A DNA stretch of 64,000 nt from Winogradskyella eximia (GTDB lineage Bacteria; Bacteroidota; Bacteroidia; Flavobacteriales; Flavobacteriaceae), in NCBI RefSeq assembly GCF_003386165.1, contig NZ_QRDV01000001.1, positions 1,285,124 through 1,349,123 on the forward strand, given 5' to 3'. Made by a program: the position numbers and the translations under genes. Shown here one piece after another: positions 9,103-19,185 of the stretch (within the stretch, counting starts at the first letter, position 1; every line of letters begins with the position of its first letter). The notes beneath the pieces are model-generated. The model did no database searches, was not told the DNA's origin, and saw nothing but the letters and a program-made list of their open reading frames with translations.

Positions 9103-11883
9103 ATGAACAAACTAGTCTTAGTTTTTGCATTCTTATTTGCAATTAATTCATTTTCCCAAGAAAAAAAATTCGAAATTAAAGGAACACTTATAGCTGAAGA
9201 CACTAAAAAACCACTAGAGTCTGCAACGATTTACTTGGAGCGCGTAAAAGATAGTTCTGTAGTTACTTACACGATTTCCGATAAAAATGGAAATTTTAAA
9301 ATTGAAAGCTCCACTTACGATAAAAGCTTAAATTTTTACGTGTCTTATATTGGGTATGCGACTTATTTTAAGAAAATAAATATAGATAAAGAGAATATAG
9401 ATCTAAAGGCTATTTCTTTAGAATTAGATAACCAGCTTGGTGAAGTTTTAGTGAAGTCTACTGCGCCAATAACGATTAAAAAAGACACCTTAGAATTTAA
9501 TGTAAAATCCTTCAAAACTAAAAAAGATGCTAATGTTGAAGATTTACTAAAGCAACTACCAGGAGTAGAAGTTGATGAGGAAGGGAAAATTACGGTCAAT
9601 GGTAAAAGCGTTAATAAAATTTTAGTAAATGGCAAGCCATTTTTTGGAGACGATCCTACCATTACAACAAAGAATTTAACCAAGGATATAATTGAAAAAA
9701 TTCAGATTGTAGATACAAAAACAAAATCTGAAGAGTTTACAGGAGAAGAAGGCGATAAGGAAAACAAAACAATCAACCTTACTATTAAGGAAGAAAATAA
9801 TAAAGGAGTGTTTGGTCGTGTTTCTGCTGGTGGTGGAACAGATAAACGTTACGAACTTGCTGGTATGGTTAATGTTTTTGATAATGATAGGCGTGTAAGT
9901 GTCCTTGCAGGCGCCAACAATACTAATACTCCAGGTTTTAGTTTTGGAGAGATTTCAAAAATGTTTGGAAATGGAGGTGGAGTTTCATTTAATAGTAATG
10001 GATCTTTTTCTATTGGAGGTCGTTCTTTTGGAGGAGGAGAGGGTATTACAACATCTCAAAATGCAGGACTTAATTATGCAGATGTAATTGGTGAAAAAAC
10101 TGATCTATCAGCAGATTATTTTTTCTCATCTAGTAATTCTGAAAATAAATCATCATCTCAACGTGAAACGATTTTGTCTGATTCAAGATTTTTTACCAAT
10201 TCAAATTCTAAATCAGATAACGATACAGATAATCATTCATTTAATTTAGAGTTTGAAATTAAAACAGATTCTACCTTTCAAATTAGCATAGAACCATCTT
10301 TTGGGTATTCAAAATCGAGAACCAGGTACAATAGCAATGAAGAAACATTAGATGAAAATTTACTATTAACTAACCAATCTGAAGTGAACTCAGATGTAGA
10401 AAGTTTTGCAAGGAGGTTTTCTAATGAAATTTCTATTACAAAACGTTTTGGGAATCGAGGAGCTTTTATTAAGGCGGAACTAGAAACTACGGTCAATCAG
10501 CAAGAAAGTGATGATTTTCTAGATTCAGCTACAGAAGTCTATGGTACCAACCCTGAAACTATAGATCGTAATCAATTTGCAGAAGGTGAAAATAATAGTT
10601 ATGGTGTTTCAACAGCATTGTCTTATAGATTACCACTAATTACAAAAAAGTTCTTTTTAAATTTTAAATATAAGTACGCTAGAGATAAGGACAATAATAG
10701 AGAAAGTACGTTCGATTATAATAATAGCACACAGGATTTTACGGATTTCAATACCGATCTAAGTACCGATTTTCAATATACAGATTATAGAAGCATTCCA
10801 GGGTTTGGATTGTCATACAGAGGTGAAAAATTCTCTACAAGTTTTGATATTGGTTACAATATACGTACACTTAAAAATGAAGATTTGTTAAGGCCACAAT
10901 TTAATGTAGAACGTGATTTTAAGAATATTGAAGCTAACTCTTATATCAGTTATACTTTTAGTCCAAAAGCATCTATTTATGTTAATTATTGGCTAGAAAA
11001 TCAGCCGCCAGCGTTAAGACAACTTCAAGCGTTTGAAGACGTATCAAATCCGTTACAAACTATAATAGGTAACCCTAATTTAGAACCTTCAAACAATCAT
11101 AGTTTTTATGCAGGATATAACGGTTTTGATTGGCAAAAGCGTACAGGTTTTTATGTAGGTGTTAATGCTAGTATTTCAGATAATCAAGTGGTGTCTAAAA
11201 CTTTTGTAGATCTAGAAACTCTTAAGCGAACAACAACATATGTAAATGTTGATGGGAATTACAATATTGGTAGTTGGGTTAACTATAACAAAGACTTTAA
11301 AGTTGATACATTACGAACTATTAAACTAAAGGTTAGGGCAAGTTATAATACTTCAGAACGAATTAATTTTAATAATGATGTAAAATATGCGAGTAAGATA
11401 AATAGAATATCACCAAGAATAGGTTTAGATTTTATTTGGGATAAAGTATTGGAGTTTAAACCATATTACCAGTTGAGCTTTACTAACAATGCTTATGATA
11501 TTGCGGCTTTTGAAGATCGTGAATTCACAAGCCATAATGCAGGTGTAAGAACGGCGACTTTTTTGCCTAAAAACCTTGAGTGGAGAAATGACATTAACTT
11601 TAATTATAATCCAAATGTAGCAGATGGATTTCAGAAAAGTGCTTGGTTTTGGAATTCTACTTTAGCCTATAGTGTGTTTAATGACAAAGCTATTATTACA
11701 TTAAAAGTATATGATTTACTAAACCAAAACACTAATGCAAGGCGCATAGCAACTCAAGATTATATAGAAGATAAACAAAGTACCGTTTTAAGACAGTATT
11801 TTATGGTAAGTCTAAGTTATAAGTTTAATAGTTTAGGAAGTAAAGGTGAATCGGGAGGTGATGATGTTTACTTTTTTGATTAA
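9103..11883 (+). CDS. Outer-membrane beta-barrel protein, TonB-receptor-like
   Basis: This is a 926-aa protein. A signal peptide (MNKLVLVFAFLF...SFSQ) is followed by a carboxypeptidase-regulatory-like beta domain (about 24-105), then a plug-like region (about 125-235, with LLKQLPGVEVDEEGKI and ILVNGKPFFGDDP). The rest is a long barrel rich in aromatic alternating strands, ending in YFFD. This is the architecture of the OMP_b-brl family (PF14905-like), common in Bacteroidetes and distantly related to TonB-dependent receptors. The substrate is unknown and no SusD partner is adjacent. A 219-bp AT-rich leader after the der terminator holds its promoter, but no perfect TAnnTTTG is seen there. The 3' end is only 15 bp from the convergent TPM gene. 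Confidence 0.85.
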   Translation: MNKLVLVFAFLFAINSFSQEKKFEIKGTLIAEDTKKPLESATIYLERVKDSSVVTYTISDKNGNFKIESSTYDKSLNFYVSYIGYATYFKKINIDKENIDLKAISLELDNQLGEVLVKSTAPITIKKDTLEFNVKSFKTKKDANVEDLLKQLPGVEVDEEGKITVNGKSVNKILVNGKPFFGDDPTITTKNLTKDIIEKIQIVDTKTKSEEFTGEEGDKENKTINLTIKEENNKGVFGRVSAGGGTDKRYELAGMVNVFDNDRRVSVLAGANNTNTPGFSFGEISKMFGNGGGVSFNSNGSFSIGGRSFGGGEGITTSQNAGLNYADVIGEKTDLSADYFFSSSNSENKSSSQRETILSDSRFFTNSNSKSDNDTDNHSFNLEFEIKTDSTFQISIEPSFGYSKSRTRYNSNEETLDENLLLTNQSEVNSDVESFARRFSNEISITKRFGNRGAFIKAELETTVNQQESDDFLDSATEVYGTNPETIDRNQFAEGENNSYGVSTALSYRLPLITKKFFLNFKYKYARDKDNNRESTFDYNNSTQDFTDFNTDLSTDFQYTDYRSIPGFGLSYRGEKFSTSFDIGYNIRTLKNEDLLRPQFNVERDFKNIEANSYISYTFSPKASIYVNYWLENQPPALRQLQAFEDVSNPLQTIIGNPNLEPSNNHSFYAGYNGFDWQKRTGFYVGVNASISDNQVVSKTFVDLETLKRTTTYVNVDGNYNIGSWVNYNKDFKVDTLRTIKLKVRASYNTSERINFNNDVKYASKINRISPRIGLDFIWDKVLEFKPYYQLSFTNNAYDIAAFEDREFTSHNAGVRTATFLPKNLEWRNDINFNYNPNVADGFQKSAWFWNSTLAYSVFNDKAIITLKVYDLLNQNTNARRIATQDYIEDKQSTVLRQYFMVSLSYKFNSLGSKGESGGDDVYFFD

Positions 11884-11898
11884 TCAAAGCTGTTAAAA

Positions 11899-12723
11899 TT
11901 ACCAGCCACCAGAAGCTCCACCGCCTCCAAAACTTCCTCCGCCAAAGCCTCCGCCAAAACCGCCTCCAGAGCTGCCACCAAAGCCACCACCTCCAAAGCC
12001 TCCAGTAGATGAGCCTCTAGAATAGCTTCCGCGTCCCATATTACTTAAAATAATGGCTTCGAGAAGACTTCTGCTGTCAGATCGGTTTCCTCTATTTCCA
12101 CCGTTTCCACCACCATGACTTTTAGAAATCGCTATAACGAAAATTATAAATATGATGACTAAAAAAATAATAACTTCAACTGGGAATTCTCCACCTTCGG
12201 ATTGTCTTGAGCCTTGGTATTCACCATTCATAACCTCAAAAATGGCATCTGTAGCACGATTTAATCCTCCGTAATAATCATTTCGTTTAAAATATGGAAT
12301 AACGTCTGTATTAATTATACGTTTACTCATGGCATCTGTGAGTAAATGTTCAACACCTTTTCCTGTACTGATATTTATTTTTCTATCGTCTCTGGCTAGT
12401 AGTATAAAAATGCCGTTGTCTTTGTCTGCTTGTCCTATTCCCCATTTTTCGCCCCATTGTGCTCCTAAATAGTTAATGTATTCGCCTTTGGTTGAGCTAA
12501 TTATTGCAACAACAATTTGCGTTGATGTAGAATCAGAATAACGAATAAGTTTACGTTCTAAGTTGCTTTTTTCTGATGCAGATAATAACTTTATCTCATC
12601 ATCATAAACGCTAGTTTGAAATTCTGGTTTATCAGGAATATCATATTGTGCCAATCCAATAAAAGGACTTGCTAAAAACAGTACTAATAAAACCTTAAAC
12701 GCTATGTGTTTTGTATGTTGCAT
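11899..12723 (-). CDS. TPM-domain membrane protein with Gly-rich tail (YgcG-like)
   Basis: This 274-aa protein has a signal peptide (about 1-25), a TPM domain (about 38-165, with TQIVVAIISS and GIFILLARDDRKINIS), one membrane helix (VIIFLVIIFIIFVIAIS) and a C-terminal tail of about 45 residues made almost only of Gly, Phe and Ser. This matches the YgcG/TPM family. Its start codon overlaps the stop of the upstream TPM gene (TAATG), showing translational coupling. TPM proteins usually accompany LemA, as here; the molecular role is still poorly known, possibly in envelope quality control. Confidence 0.85.
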   Translation of the reverse strand: MQHTKHIAFKVLLVLFLASPFIGLAQYDIPDKPEFQTSVYDDEIKLLSASEKSNLERKLIRYSDSTSTQIVVAIISSTKGEYINYLGAQWGEKWGIGQADKDNGIFILLARDDRKINISTGKGVEHLLTDAMSKRIINTDVIPYFKRNDYYGGLNRATDAIFEVMNGEYQGSRQSEGGEFPVEVIIFLVIIFIIFVIAISKSHGGGNGGNRGNRSDSRSLLEAIILSNMGRGSYSRGSSTGGFGGGGFGGSSGGGFGGGFGGGSFGGGGASGGW

Positions 12724-13160
12724 TAACCTTTAGAAATTGCATTATCTAATTCGTCTTTATCATGATGATGCCATGGGAAGTGCTTAGATAAAACTTTGCC
12801 AGCCTCAGTTATTCCGTCTACAATGCCTTGTTTGAAGTTGCCTGTTTTAAATTGTGTCGCAATTTTATCGCGAGTAGAATTCCAAAAATCAGCACCAACA
12901 ATATTATTGATGCCTTGGTCACCAAAGATTACAAAAGTTTTATTGTCTACAGCAACATAGATAAGTACTCCATTTCGCTGTATAGTATTGTCCATTTTTA
13001 AAACATGAAAAACCTCTAGTGCATGTTCGTAAACATCAGTATCACATTTCTGTTCTATATGCACACGAATTTCACCAGAAGTATCACATTCAGCAATTCT
13101 TATAGCTTCAACAATTTCCTCTTCTTCTTTCGATGTTAGGAAATCTTCAATTTTTGGCAT
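12723..13160 (-). CDS. TPM-domain protein, cytosolic or peripheral
   Basis: A 145-aa protein consisting of one TPM domain without a signal peptide (IRVHIEQKCD, NGVLIYVAVDNKTFVIFGDQ). It ends in a His-rich stretch (HFPWHHHDKDE). It lies between lemA, 9 bp upstream, and the larger TPM gene, which overlaps it. The pair therefore covers one secreted and one non-secreted TPM protein in the same operon. Confidence 0.85.
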   Translation of the reverse strand: MPKIEDFLTSKEEEEIVEAIRIAECDTSGEIRVHIEQKCDTDVYEHALEVFHVLKMDNTIQRNGVLIYVAVDNKTFVIFGDQGINNIVGADFWNSTRDKIATQFKTGNFKQGIVDGITEAGKVLSKHFPWHHHDKDELDNAISKG

Positions 13161-13169
13161 AATTAGATT

Positions 13170-13769
13170 TTATTTAAAATCGAAATTAACATCTGGTGCA
13201 TTTTCACTACCAGCATCTGCTTTATATCTTGGCATCTCTTCAAACCCAAACCAACCAGCTAAAACTGATCCTGGAAACTTTGAAGTATGTATGTCATAAA
13301 TATTCACTTTTTCGTTATAACGATCTCTAGCGATATTTATTCTGTTTTCTGTGCCTTCTAATTGGCTTTGTAATTCTAAGAAATTCTGATTTGCTTTTAA
13401 TTCAGGATAACGTTCAACGGATACTAAGAGTTTAGATAGAGCTCCACTCAATCCACTTTGTGCTTGTTGGAATTGCGCCATGTTTTCAGCATTTAAATTG
13501 CTAGCATCAATAGTAGTAGATGTTGCTTTTGCTCTAGCTTCAATTACCGCAGTTAAAGTTGATTTTTCAAAATCAGCAGCACCTTGTACGGTTTTAACTA
13601 AGTTACCAATAAGGTCATTTCGTCTTTGATAAGAACTTTCAACATTAGACCAAGCTGTTTTAGCATTAGCTTCATATTCTACAGCAGTATTGTTAAATCC
13701 TACAGCCCAATTATAGATACCAAATGCAATAATTGCAATTACGATTACAGGAATTAGCCATTTTTTCAT
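13170..13769 (-). CDS. lemA: LemA family protein
   Basis: This 199-aa protein has an N-terminal membrane anchor (MKKWLIPVIVIAIIAFGIYNW) followed by the helical LemA domain with the family signatures QRRNDLIGNLVKTV and ARAKATS, and YPELKANQNF near the middle. LemA proteins are anchored with the helical bundle outside the cytoplasmic membrane. The tight linkage with TPM genes and an M23 peptidase fits a cell-envelope role. The exact function is unknown. Confidence 0.93.
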   Translation of the reverse strand: MKKWLIPVIVIAIIAFGIYNWAVGFNNTAVEYEANAKTAWSNVESSYQRRNDLIGNLVKTVQGAADFEKSTLTAVIEARAKATSTTIDASNLNAENMAQFQQAQSGLSGALSKLLVSVERYPELKANQNFLELQSQLEGTENRINIARDRYNEKVNIYDIHTSKFPGSVLAGWFGFEEMPRYKADAGSENAPDVNFDFK

Positions 13770-13782
13770 GATAGTTTATTTT

Positions 13783-14112
13783 TTAAAGTTGTGTTTTAAT
13801 TTTTGTGAGTTGTGCTTTTATACTTTCAAGCTTATCAATTATTTCAAATTTATTTAAAGCCTGCTTTTTTTCTTCTTTAAGATGTGTTTTTGCACCTTCA
13901 AGTGTAAAACCTCTTTCTTTTACTAAGTGATATATAAATTTAAGATTTTTAATGTCTTCAGGCGTAAATTTTCGGTTGCCTTTTGCGTTTTTCTTCGGTT
14001 TTAAAACATCGAATTCTTTTTCCCAAAATCTAATCAAGGATGAATTTACCTTGAAAGCTTTGGCAACTTCGCCAATACCGTAATAACGTTTTTCTGGTAA
14101 GTCTATGTGCAT
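13783..14112 (-). CDS. MerR-family transcriptional regulator
   Basis: A 109-aa protein with an N-terminal winged-helix HTH of the MerR type (YYGIGEVAKAFKVNSSLIRFWEKEF, residues about 10-34) and a short helical tail without a recognisable effector domain. It begins 1 nt after the stop of the M23 peptidase gene and precedes lemA, so it is part of the operon. The targets are unknown. This MerR type is commonly seen next to M23 and LemA genes in flavobacteria. Confidence 0.88.
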   Translation of the reverse strand: MHIDLPEKRYYGIGEVAKAFKVNSSLIRFWEKEFDVLKPKKNAKGNRKFTPEDIKNLKFIYHLVKERGFTLEGAKTHLKEEKKQALNKFEIIDKLESIKAQLTKIKTQL

Positions 14113-14113
14113 C

Positions 14114-15085
14114 TTAATCGAGAGATTGGTTTTCTAATGACGCTTTTTTCAGCAAAATATCATATTCTTCCGCAGATAAATTACCGTAATAAAAGTTAAT
14201 AGGATTAATACGCTCACCATCTTTAAAGATTTCATAATGTAAATGTGGTGCTTCAGAACGACCTGTGCTACCAACAAAACCTATTAAATCACCACGTTTT
14301 ACACGTTGATTTACTTTAACATTATACTTGTACATGTGCGCATATAATGAAACGTAACCATAACCATGGTCTATCCTTATATGATTACCGTAACCTGTAG
14401 ATGCATTATCTGCTCTTTTTATAACTCCATCACCAGATGCATAAATTGGTGTGCCTCGTGGTGCTGTAAAGTCCATACCAAAATGAAATTTTCTCACCTT
14501 TGTAAATGGATCTGTTCTGTAACCGTATCCAGAAGCCATACGTGTCATGTTTTCATTACTTATAGGCTGAATAGCAGGTATTGCTTCTAAAAATTTTTCT
14601 TTGTCTTCGGCAAGTTTAGCAATCTCGTCTAAGGATTTAGATTGTACTACGATTGCTTTTTCTAAAATATCCATTCGCTTATTGCTTTCTGCAATTAATT
14701 GCGAATTGTTATACCCTTCGTATTTTTTATAACGATTAATGCCGCCAAATCCAGCTCTGCGTTGTTCTGTAGGTATCGGGTTGGCTTCAAAATAAAGTCT
14801 GTAAATAGCATTATCACGTTCCTCTACATTTTCTAAAGCAGCAAAGGCATCATCTGTTCTTTTGTTTAGCAACTCGTATTGCAATTCCATATTCTGCAAT
14901 TCTCTTGCTAATTGTCGCTCTTTTGGAGATTCAATATATTGACTTGCAATAAAAAAAGATAGGAATCCAAAAAGCGCAGCAGCAGTTAAAAACACCGAAG
15001 CGTATTTTAATGTGGTGGTTTTTTTACGCTTTATCTTACGGTAAGAAAGCGTTTCAGAATCATAATAATATTTTACTTTAGCCAT
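14114..15085 (-). CDS. M23 family metallopeptidase (LytM-like)
   Basis: This 323-aa membrane-anchored peptidoglycan endopeptidase candidate has a basic cytoplasmic start (MAKVKYYYD...), a membrane helix (about 27-50), a coiled-coil region and a C-terminal M23 domain with the zinc ligands HFGMD and HLHYE, the usual HxxxD and HxH motifs. I chose the start MAKVKYYYD at 15085 over the ATG at 15130, because this N-terminus is conserved in flavobacterial homologues and the 15 extra residues look like leader. All metal ligands are present, so it could be active, cutting peptide cross-links during growth or division. It is the first gene of the M23-merR-lemA-TPM-TPM operon. Confidence 0.9.
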   Translation of the reverse strand: MAKVKYYYDSETLSYRKIKRKKTTTLKYASVFLTAAALFGFLSFFIASQYIESPKERQLARELQNMELQYELLNKRTDDAFAALENVEERDNAIYRLYFEANPIPTEQRRAGFGGINRYKKYEGYNNSQLIAESNKRMDILEKAIVVQSKSLDEIAKLAEDKEKFLEAIPAIQPISNENMTRMASGYGYRTDPFTKVRKFHFGMDFTAPRGTPIYASGDGVIKRADNASTGYGNHIRIDHGYGYVSLYAHMYKYNVKVNQRVKRGDLIGFVGSTGRSEAPHLHYEIFKDGERINPINFYYGNLSAEEYDILLKKASLENQSLD

Positions 15086-15099
15086 GTTTGAATTTATAC

Positions 15100-15107
15100 T
15101 ATTTTTG
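15100..15107 (+). promoter_or_regulatory. -7 box candidate for alaS
   Basis: TATTTTTG on the plus strand matches TAnnTTTG. It lies just outside the M23 start and would give alaS a leader of about 105 nt that overlaps the divergent promoter. Confidence 0.4.
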
Positions 15108-15154
15108 CAGCGAATAAGTGCACAAAGCAAGCACCTTATTCAAAGCGTAACGAC

Positions 15155-15162
15155 CAAAGATA
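15155..15162 (-). promoter_or_regulatory. -7 box for the M23-merR-lemA-TPM operon
   Basis: The minus strand reads TATCTTTG, an exact TAnnTTTG match, about 70 bp upstream of the chosen M23 start. The -33 element is weak. Confidence 0.5.
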
Positions 15163-15217
15163 AAAAAATGTTTTGCATTTGCGCTAATTTATTACAAACA
15201 AGCTCTAATTTCAATAT

Positions 15218-17830
15218 ATGAAGTCTCAAGAAATCCGTTCTAAATTTTTAAATTTCTTTGAAGGAAAACAACACCTTATTGTTCCTTCTGCGCCAATGGT
15301 ATTAAAAGATGATCCAACATTAATGTTTGTTAATTCTGGAATGGCACCTTTTAAAGAGTACTTTTTAGGTAATGCAGAACCAAAGAAAAATAGAATTTCA
15401 GATTCTCAAAAATGTTTACGTGTTTCTGGGAAACATAATGATTTAGAGGAAGTTGGGTATGATACTTATCATCATACCTTGTTTGAAATGTTAGGAAACT
15501 GGAGTTTTGGTGATTACTTTAAAAAAGAAGCGATTGCTTGGGCCTGGGAACTTTTAACAGAGGTTTATGGCATTGATAAAGATATTTTATATGTTACTGT
15601 TTTTGAAGGTAGTGATGATGCTGATAAGCTTAAAATGGATACAGAGGCTTATGATATTTGGAAGCAGTACATCTCTGAAGACCGAATTTTAAAAGGTAAT
15701 AAGAAAGATAATTTCTGGGAAATGGGTGATCAAGGACCTTGTGGACCTTGTAGTGAAATCCATGTAGATATTAGGTCTAAAGAAGAAAGAGCTAAGGTAG
15801 ATGGAAAGACGTTGATTAATATGGATCATCCGCATGTAGTTGAAGTTTGGAATTTGGTTTTTATGGAATATAACCGAAGAGCAAATGGGTCTTTAGAAGC
15901 TTTGCCAAACAAGCATATTGATACAGGTATGGGATTTGAGCGTTTATGTATGGTTTTACAAGGCGTGCAATCTAATTATGATACTGATGTTTTTACACCA
16001 ATTATACGTGAAATAGAAACTATTACGGATAAAAAATATGGTAATAATGAGGAGGTTGATGTTGCAATTCGTGTAATTTCAGATCACGTAAGAGCTGTTG
16101 CTTTTTCAATAGCAGATGGTCAGTTACCAAGTAATACAGGTGCTGGTTATGTTATTCGAAGAATTTTACGAAGAGCAGTGAGATATGGGTTTACTTTTTT
16201 AGATAAAAAAGAACCTTTAATATATCGTTTAGTTGATGTATTGAGTAAAAAAATGGGTGATGCATTCCCAGAATTGAAAGCACAGAAACAATTAATTGAA
16301 AATGTAATTAAAGAAGAAGAAGCGTCTTTTTTAAGAACTTTAGATCAAGGTTTAGTATTATTAAATCGTATTGTTGAGGAAACAAAAGGCGATACTGTGT
16401 CTGGTGAAAAAGCCTTTGAGTTGTATGATACTTATGGATTTCCTATTGATTTAACGGCATTAATTTTATCTGAAAAGAATTTAAAGCTTGATGAAAAAGG
16501 TTTTAAAGAAGAATTAGAAAAGCAGAAAAAAAGGTCGCGTTCAGCAAGTGAAACATCAACTGAAGATTGGACGATTTTAATTGAAGATGATGTAGAAGAG
16601 TTTATTGGTTACGATACGTTAGAAGCGAATGTTAGAATAACAAGATATAGAAAAGTGACTTCTAAAAAAGATGGAGAAATGTATCAGTTGGTTTTCAACT
16701 TAACACCATTTTATGCTGAAGGCGGAGGACAAATTGGAGACAAAGGGTTTTTAGAAGATATTAGTGGTGATGTTGTTTATATATTAGATACAAAGAAAGA
16801 AAATAACGTTATCATTCATTTTACTAAAGAATTGCCAGAGCACATTAATGAGAGCTTTAAAGCTGTTGTGAATAATGAGCATAGAGCATTATCGTCTAGT
16901 AATCATACAGCAACACATTTATTACACCAAGCTTTAAGAACAATATTAGGAGAGCATGTTGAGCAAAAAGGGTCGCTGGTAAAACCAAAATCTTTAAGAT
17001 TTGATTTTTCGCATTTTTCAAAAGTAACACCAGAGCAATTACAAGAGATTGAAGATTTTGTAAATGCAAGAATTGAAGGCAAATTACCATTAGAAGAAGA
17101 AAGAAATATTCCGATGGAAAAAGCTATTGAAGAAGGTGCTATGGCATTATTTGGAGAGAAATATGGTGATACAGTTAGGACGATTCGTTTTGGTAATTCT
17201 ATTGAACTATGTGGTGGAATTCATGTGAAAAACACATCAGATATATGGCATTTTAAAATTGTATCTGAAGGTGCTGTTGCAGCAGGAATAAGACGAATTG
17301 AAGGAATTACCAATAAAGCTGTTAAAGATTATTTCTCTGAAAATAACGCTGCTTACCTTGAAATGAAAGGACTTTTAAATAATGCAAAAGAACCAGTAAA
17401 AGCATTAGAGAATCTTCAAGATGAAAACAACGATTTAAAAAAGCAAATTGAAGGCCTTTTAAAAGATAAAGCTAAAAATATCATAGGTGAACTTAAAAAC
17501 GAATTAACCGAAATTAATGGTGTTCACTTTTTAGCTAAAAAACTAGATTTAGACGCGTCAGGAATTAAAGATGTATGCTTTGATTTAGGAAGTCAGTTTG
17601 ATAATTTAGTTTTATTATTTGGAGCAGAGAATGATGGGAAGGCCATTCTATCTTGTTATATATCTAAAGAGTTAGTAGCGAGTAAAGGTTTAAATGCTGG
17701 TGCTATTGTTAGAGAATTAGGAAAACACATCCAAGGTGGAGGTGGAGGACAACCCTTCTTTGCAACTGCTGGTGGTAAAAATCCTGCAGGCATTGAAGCT
17801 GCTTTGGAAGCTGCTAAAGGTTATTTATAA
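15218..17830 (+). CDS. alaS: Alanine--tRNA ligase
   Basis: This is a full-length (870 aa) bacterial alanyl-tRNA synthetase. The class II catalytic core is at the N-terminus ([37 protein letters not shown]). The editing domain has HTATHLLH and CGGIH, which carry the metal-binding His and Cys residues. The C-terminal DHHA1 part ends with [14 protein letters not shown]. It charges tRNA-Ala and clears Ser or Gly mischarges. All key residues are present. It is divergent from the M23 operon. Confidence 0.98.
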   Translation: MKSQEIRSKFLNFFEGKQHLIVPSAPMVLKDDPTLMFVNSGMAPFKEYFLGNAEPKKNRISDSQKCLRVSGKHNDLEEVGYDTYHHTLFEMLGNWSFGDYFKKEAIAWAWELLTEVYGIDKDILYVTVFEGSDDADKLKMDTEAYDIWKQYISEDRILKGNKKDNFWEMGDQGPCGPCSEIHVDIRSKEERAKVDGKTLINMDHPHVVEVWNLVFMEYNRRANGSLEALPNKHIDTGMGFERLCMVLQGVQSNYDTDVFTPIIREIETITDKKYGNNEEVDVAIRVISDHVRAVAFSIADGQLPSNTGAGYVIRRILRRAVRYGFTFLDKKEPLIYRLVDVLSKKMGDAFPELKAQKQLIENVIKEEEASFLRTLDQGLVLLNRIVEETKGDTVSGEKAFELYDTYGFPIDLTALILSEKNLKLDEKGFKEELEKQKKRSRSASETSTEDWTILIEDDVEEFIGYDTLEANVRITRYRKVTSKKDGEMYQLVFNLTPFYAEGGGQIGDKGFLEDISGDVVYILDTKKENNVIIHFTKELPEHINESFKAVVNNEHRALSSSNHTATHLLHQALRTILGEHVEQKGSLVKPKSLRFDFSHFSKVTPEQLQEIEDFVNARIEGKLPLEEERNIPMEKAIEEGAMALFGEKYGDTVRTIRFGNSIELCGGIHVKNTSDIWHFKIVSEGAVAAGIRRIEGITNKAVKDYFSENNAAYLEMKGLLNNAKEPVKALENLQDENNDLKKQIEGLLKDKAKNIIGELKNELTEINGVHFLAKKLDLDASGIKDVCFDLGSQFDNLVLLFGAENDGKAILSCYISKELVASKGLNAGAIVRELGKHIQGGGGGQPFFATAGGKNPAGIEAALEAAKGYL

Positions 17831-17838
17831 GAATTTAT

Positions 17839-17859
17839 ATTCTGAACTTGATTCAGAAT
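17839..17859. repeat. Short hairpin between alaS and the GSCFA gene
   Basis: ATTCTGAA and TTCAGAAT form an 8-bp stem around a CTTGA loop, with no T-run. It resembles small CTGAA-TTCAG dyads seen dispersed between genes in many bacteria. Only one copy is obvious here. Confidence 0.4.
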
Positions 17860-17868
17860 CGTTAGTAA

Positions 17869-18819
17869 ATGAATTTACAAACTATAATACCACTAAAAAA
17901 ACAACAGCATAATCAATTAGGTTACAACTCTAAGATTATGCTGTTTGGATCATGCTTTTCAGAGCATATAGGTGAGAAATTTAAGTATTATAAGTTTCAA
18001 ACTTCAATTAATCCTTTTGGTATTTTATTTCATCCTTTAGCGATTGAAAACCTCATAACAAGAGTAATTAATAAGGATTATTACTCTGAGAAAGACTTAC
18101 ATTTTCATAATGAGCAGTGGTGTTGTTTAGATGCACATTCAAAATTAAACAATGCTTCAAAGGAAGTACTGTTAGATGTTTTAAATACTCAAATAGAAGA
18201 GATGCACAATGATTTGCTTAACGCTAGTCATATCATAATTACGTTAGGGACAAGTTGGGTGTATAGGCATATTGCTTCAGATGAAATCGTAGCCAATTGC
18301 CATAAAATTCCCCAAAAACAGTTTTTAAAAGAATTACTTTCCGTAGCCCAAATAACGGAATCTCTAGAGGCTATTATTAGCTTGGTAAAAAGTGTTAATC
18401 CTAATATTACCTTTCTTTTTACAGTGTCTCCCGTTAGGCATATTAAGGATGGTTTTGTTGAAAACACACAAAGTAAATCTCATTTATTAGCAGCAATCCA
18501 TCAGGTTGTAGAGCCTAGAGCGCAACGTTATTATTTTCCTTCATATGAAATTATGATGGATGAATTACGGGATTATCGTTTTTATAATGCAGATATGCTT
18601 CACCCTAATGAGGTGGCGATAAATTATATTTGGGAAAAATTTAAATTGGTTTGGTTAACTGAAGATGCATTCAAAATATCAGAAACTGTTGCTGCTATTC
18701 AAGCTAAAAAAGCACATCGTCCTTTTAATCCAAATTCTGAAGCACATCAAAATTTTCTATTAAAGCTTCAGGTAGATATTAAAGATTTACAAGATAAATA
18801 TCCTTTTCTTAATTTTTAA
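17869..18819 (+). CDS. GSCFA domain-containing protein
   Basis: This 316-aa protein carries the family name motif GSCFSEHIG (about residue 27), the block TLGTSW and the C-terminal DMLHPNEVA. These correspond to the SGNH/GDSL-like hydrolase layout (Ser block, then Asp-x-x-His). No signal peptide is seen, so it is probably cytoplasmic. The substrate is not known for the family. It follows alaS by 38 bp and may be cotranscribed with it. Confidence 0.9.
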   Translation: MNLQTIIPLKKQQHNQLGYNSKIMLFGSCFSEHIGEKFKYYKFQTSINPFGILFHPLAIENLITRVINKDYYSEKDLHFHNEQWCCLDAHSKLNNASKEVLLDVLNTQIEEMHNDLLNASHIIITLGTSWVYRHIASDEIVANCHKIPQKQFLKELLSVAQITESLEAIISLVKSVNPNITFLFTVSPVRHIKDGFVENTQSKSHLLAAIHQVVEPRAQRYYFPSYEIMMDELRDYRFYNADMLHPNEVAINYIWEKFKLVWLTEDAFKISETVAAIQAKKAHRPFNPNSEAHQNFLLKLQVDIKDLQDKYPFLNF

Positions 18820-19185
18820 TAGAGCTCAAGTAAATTACAATTTTACAAATAGGTTTTTTACGCGATCAAATGATTGATTGCTAGCATGTTTAATGCGGTA
18901 AATATTATATTTTTTATCTTTTTTTTGTTCTTTATTCCCAATTTATTTTGTCAATTAAAGATACTGGTTTATAGCTTTATTTAATTGATTTTGATGTTAT
19001 TGAAGTATAATAGCTACAATTAGGCATTGTTTTAACTCAAAATTAATTCACACATCGAAAAAATGTGTAAGTGATTAATAATTAGTGATATATTAAACCA
19101 GCTATTAATTAAATTTTATAAAATACTTTAGATAATCTTCTGTTTTGAAAAGGCAGAACATTTCTAGTGTGTTTTTTTTATCTCA
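18820..19185. other. 366-bp AT-rich intergenic region
   Basis: No ORF, tRNA or perfect promoter box is seen. It holds A/T-rich runs and one weak dyad (ACACAT...ATGTGT near 19050-19070). The promoter of the downstream kinase-like gene must lie here, but I cannot place it. Confidence 0.5.

Noticed and set aside
14366..14590. Plus-strand Cys-rich open frame opposite the M23 peptidase gene
   Set aside because: It is a complement artefact of the conserved peptidase domain.
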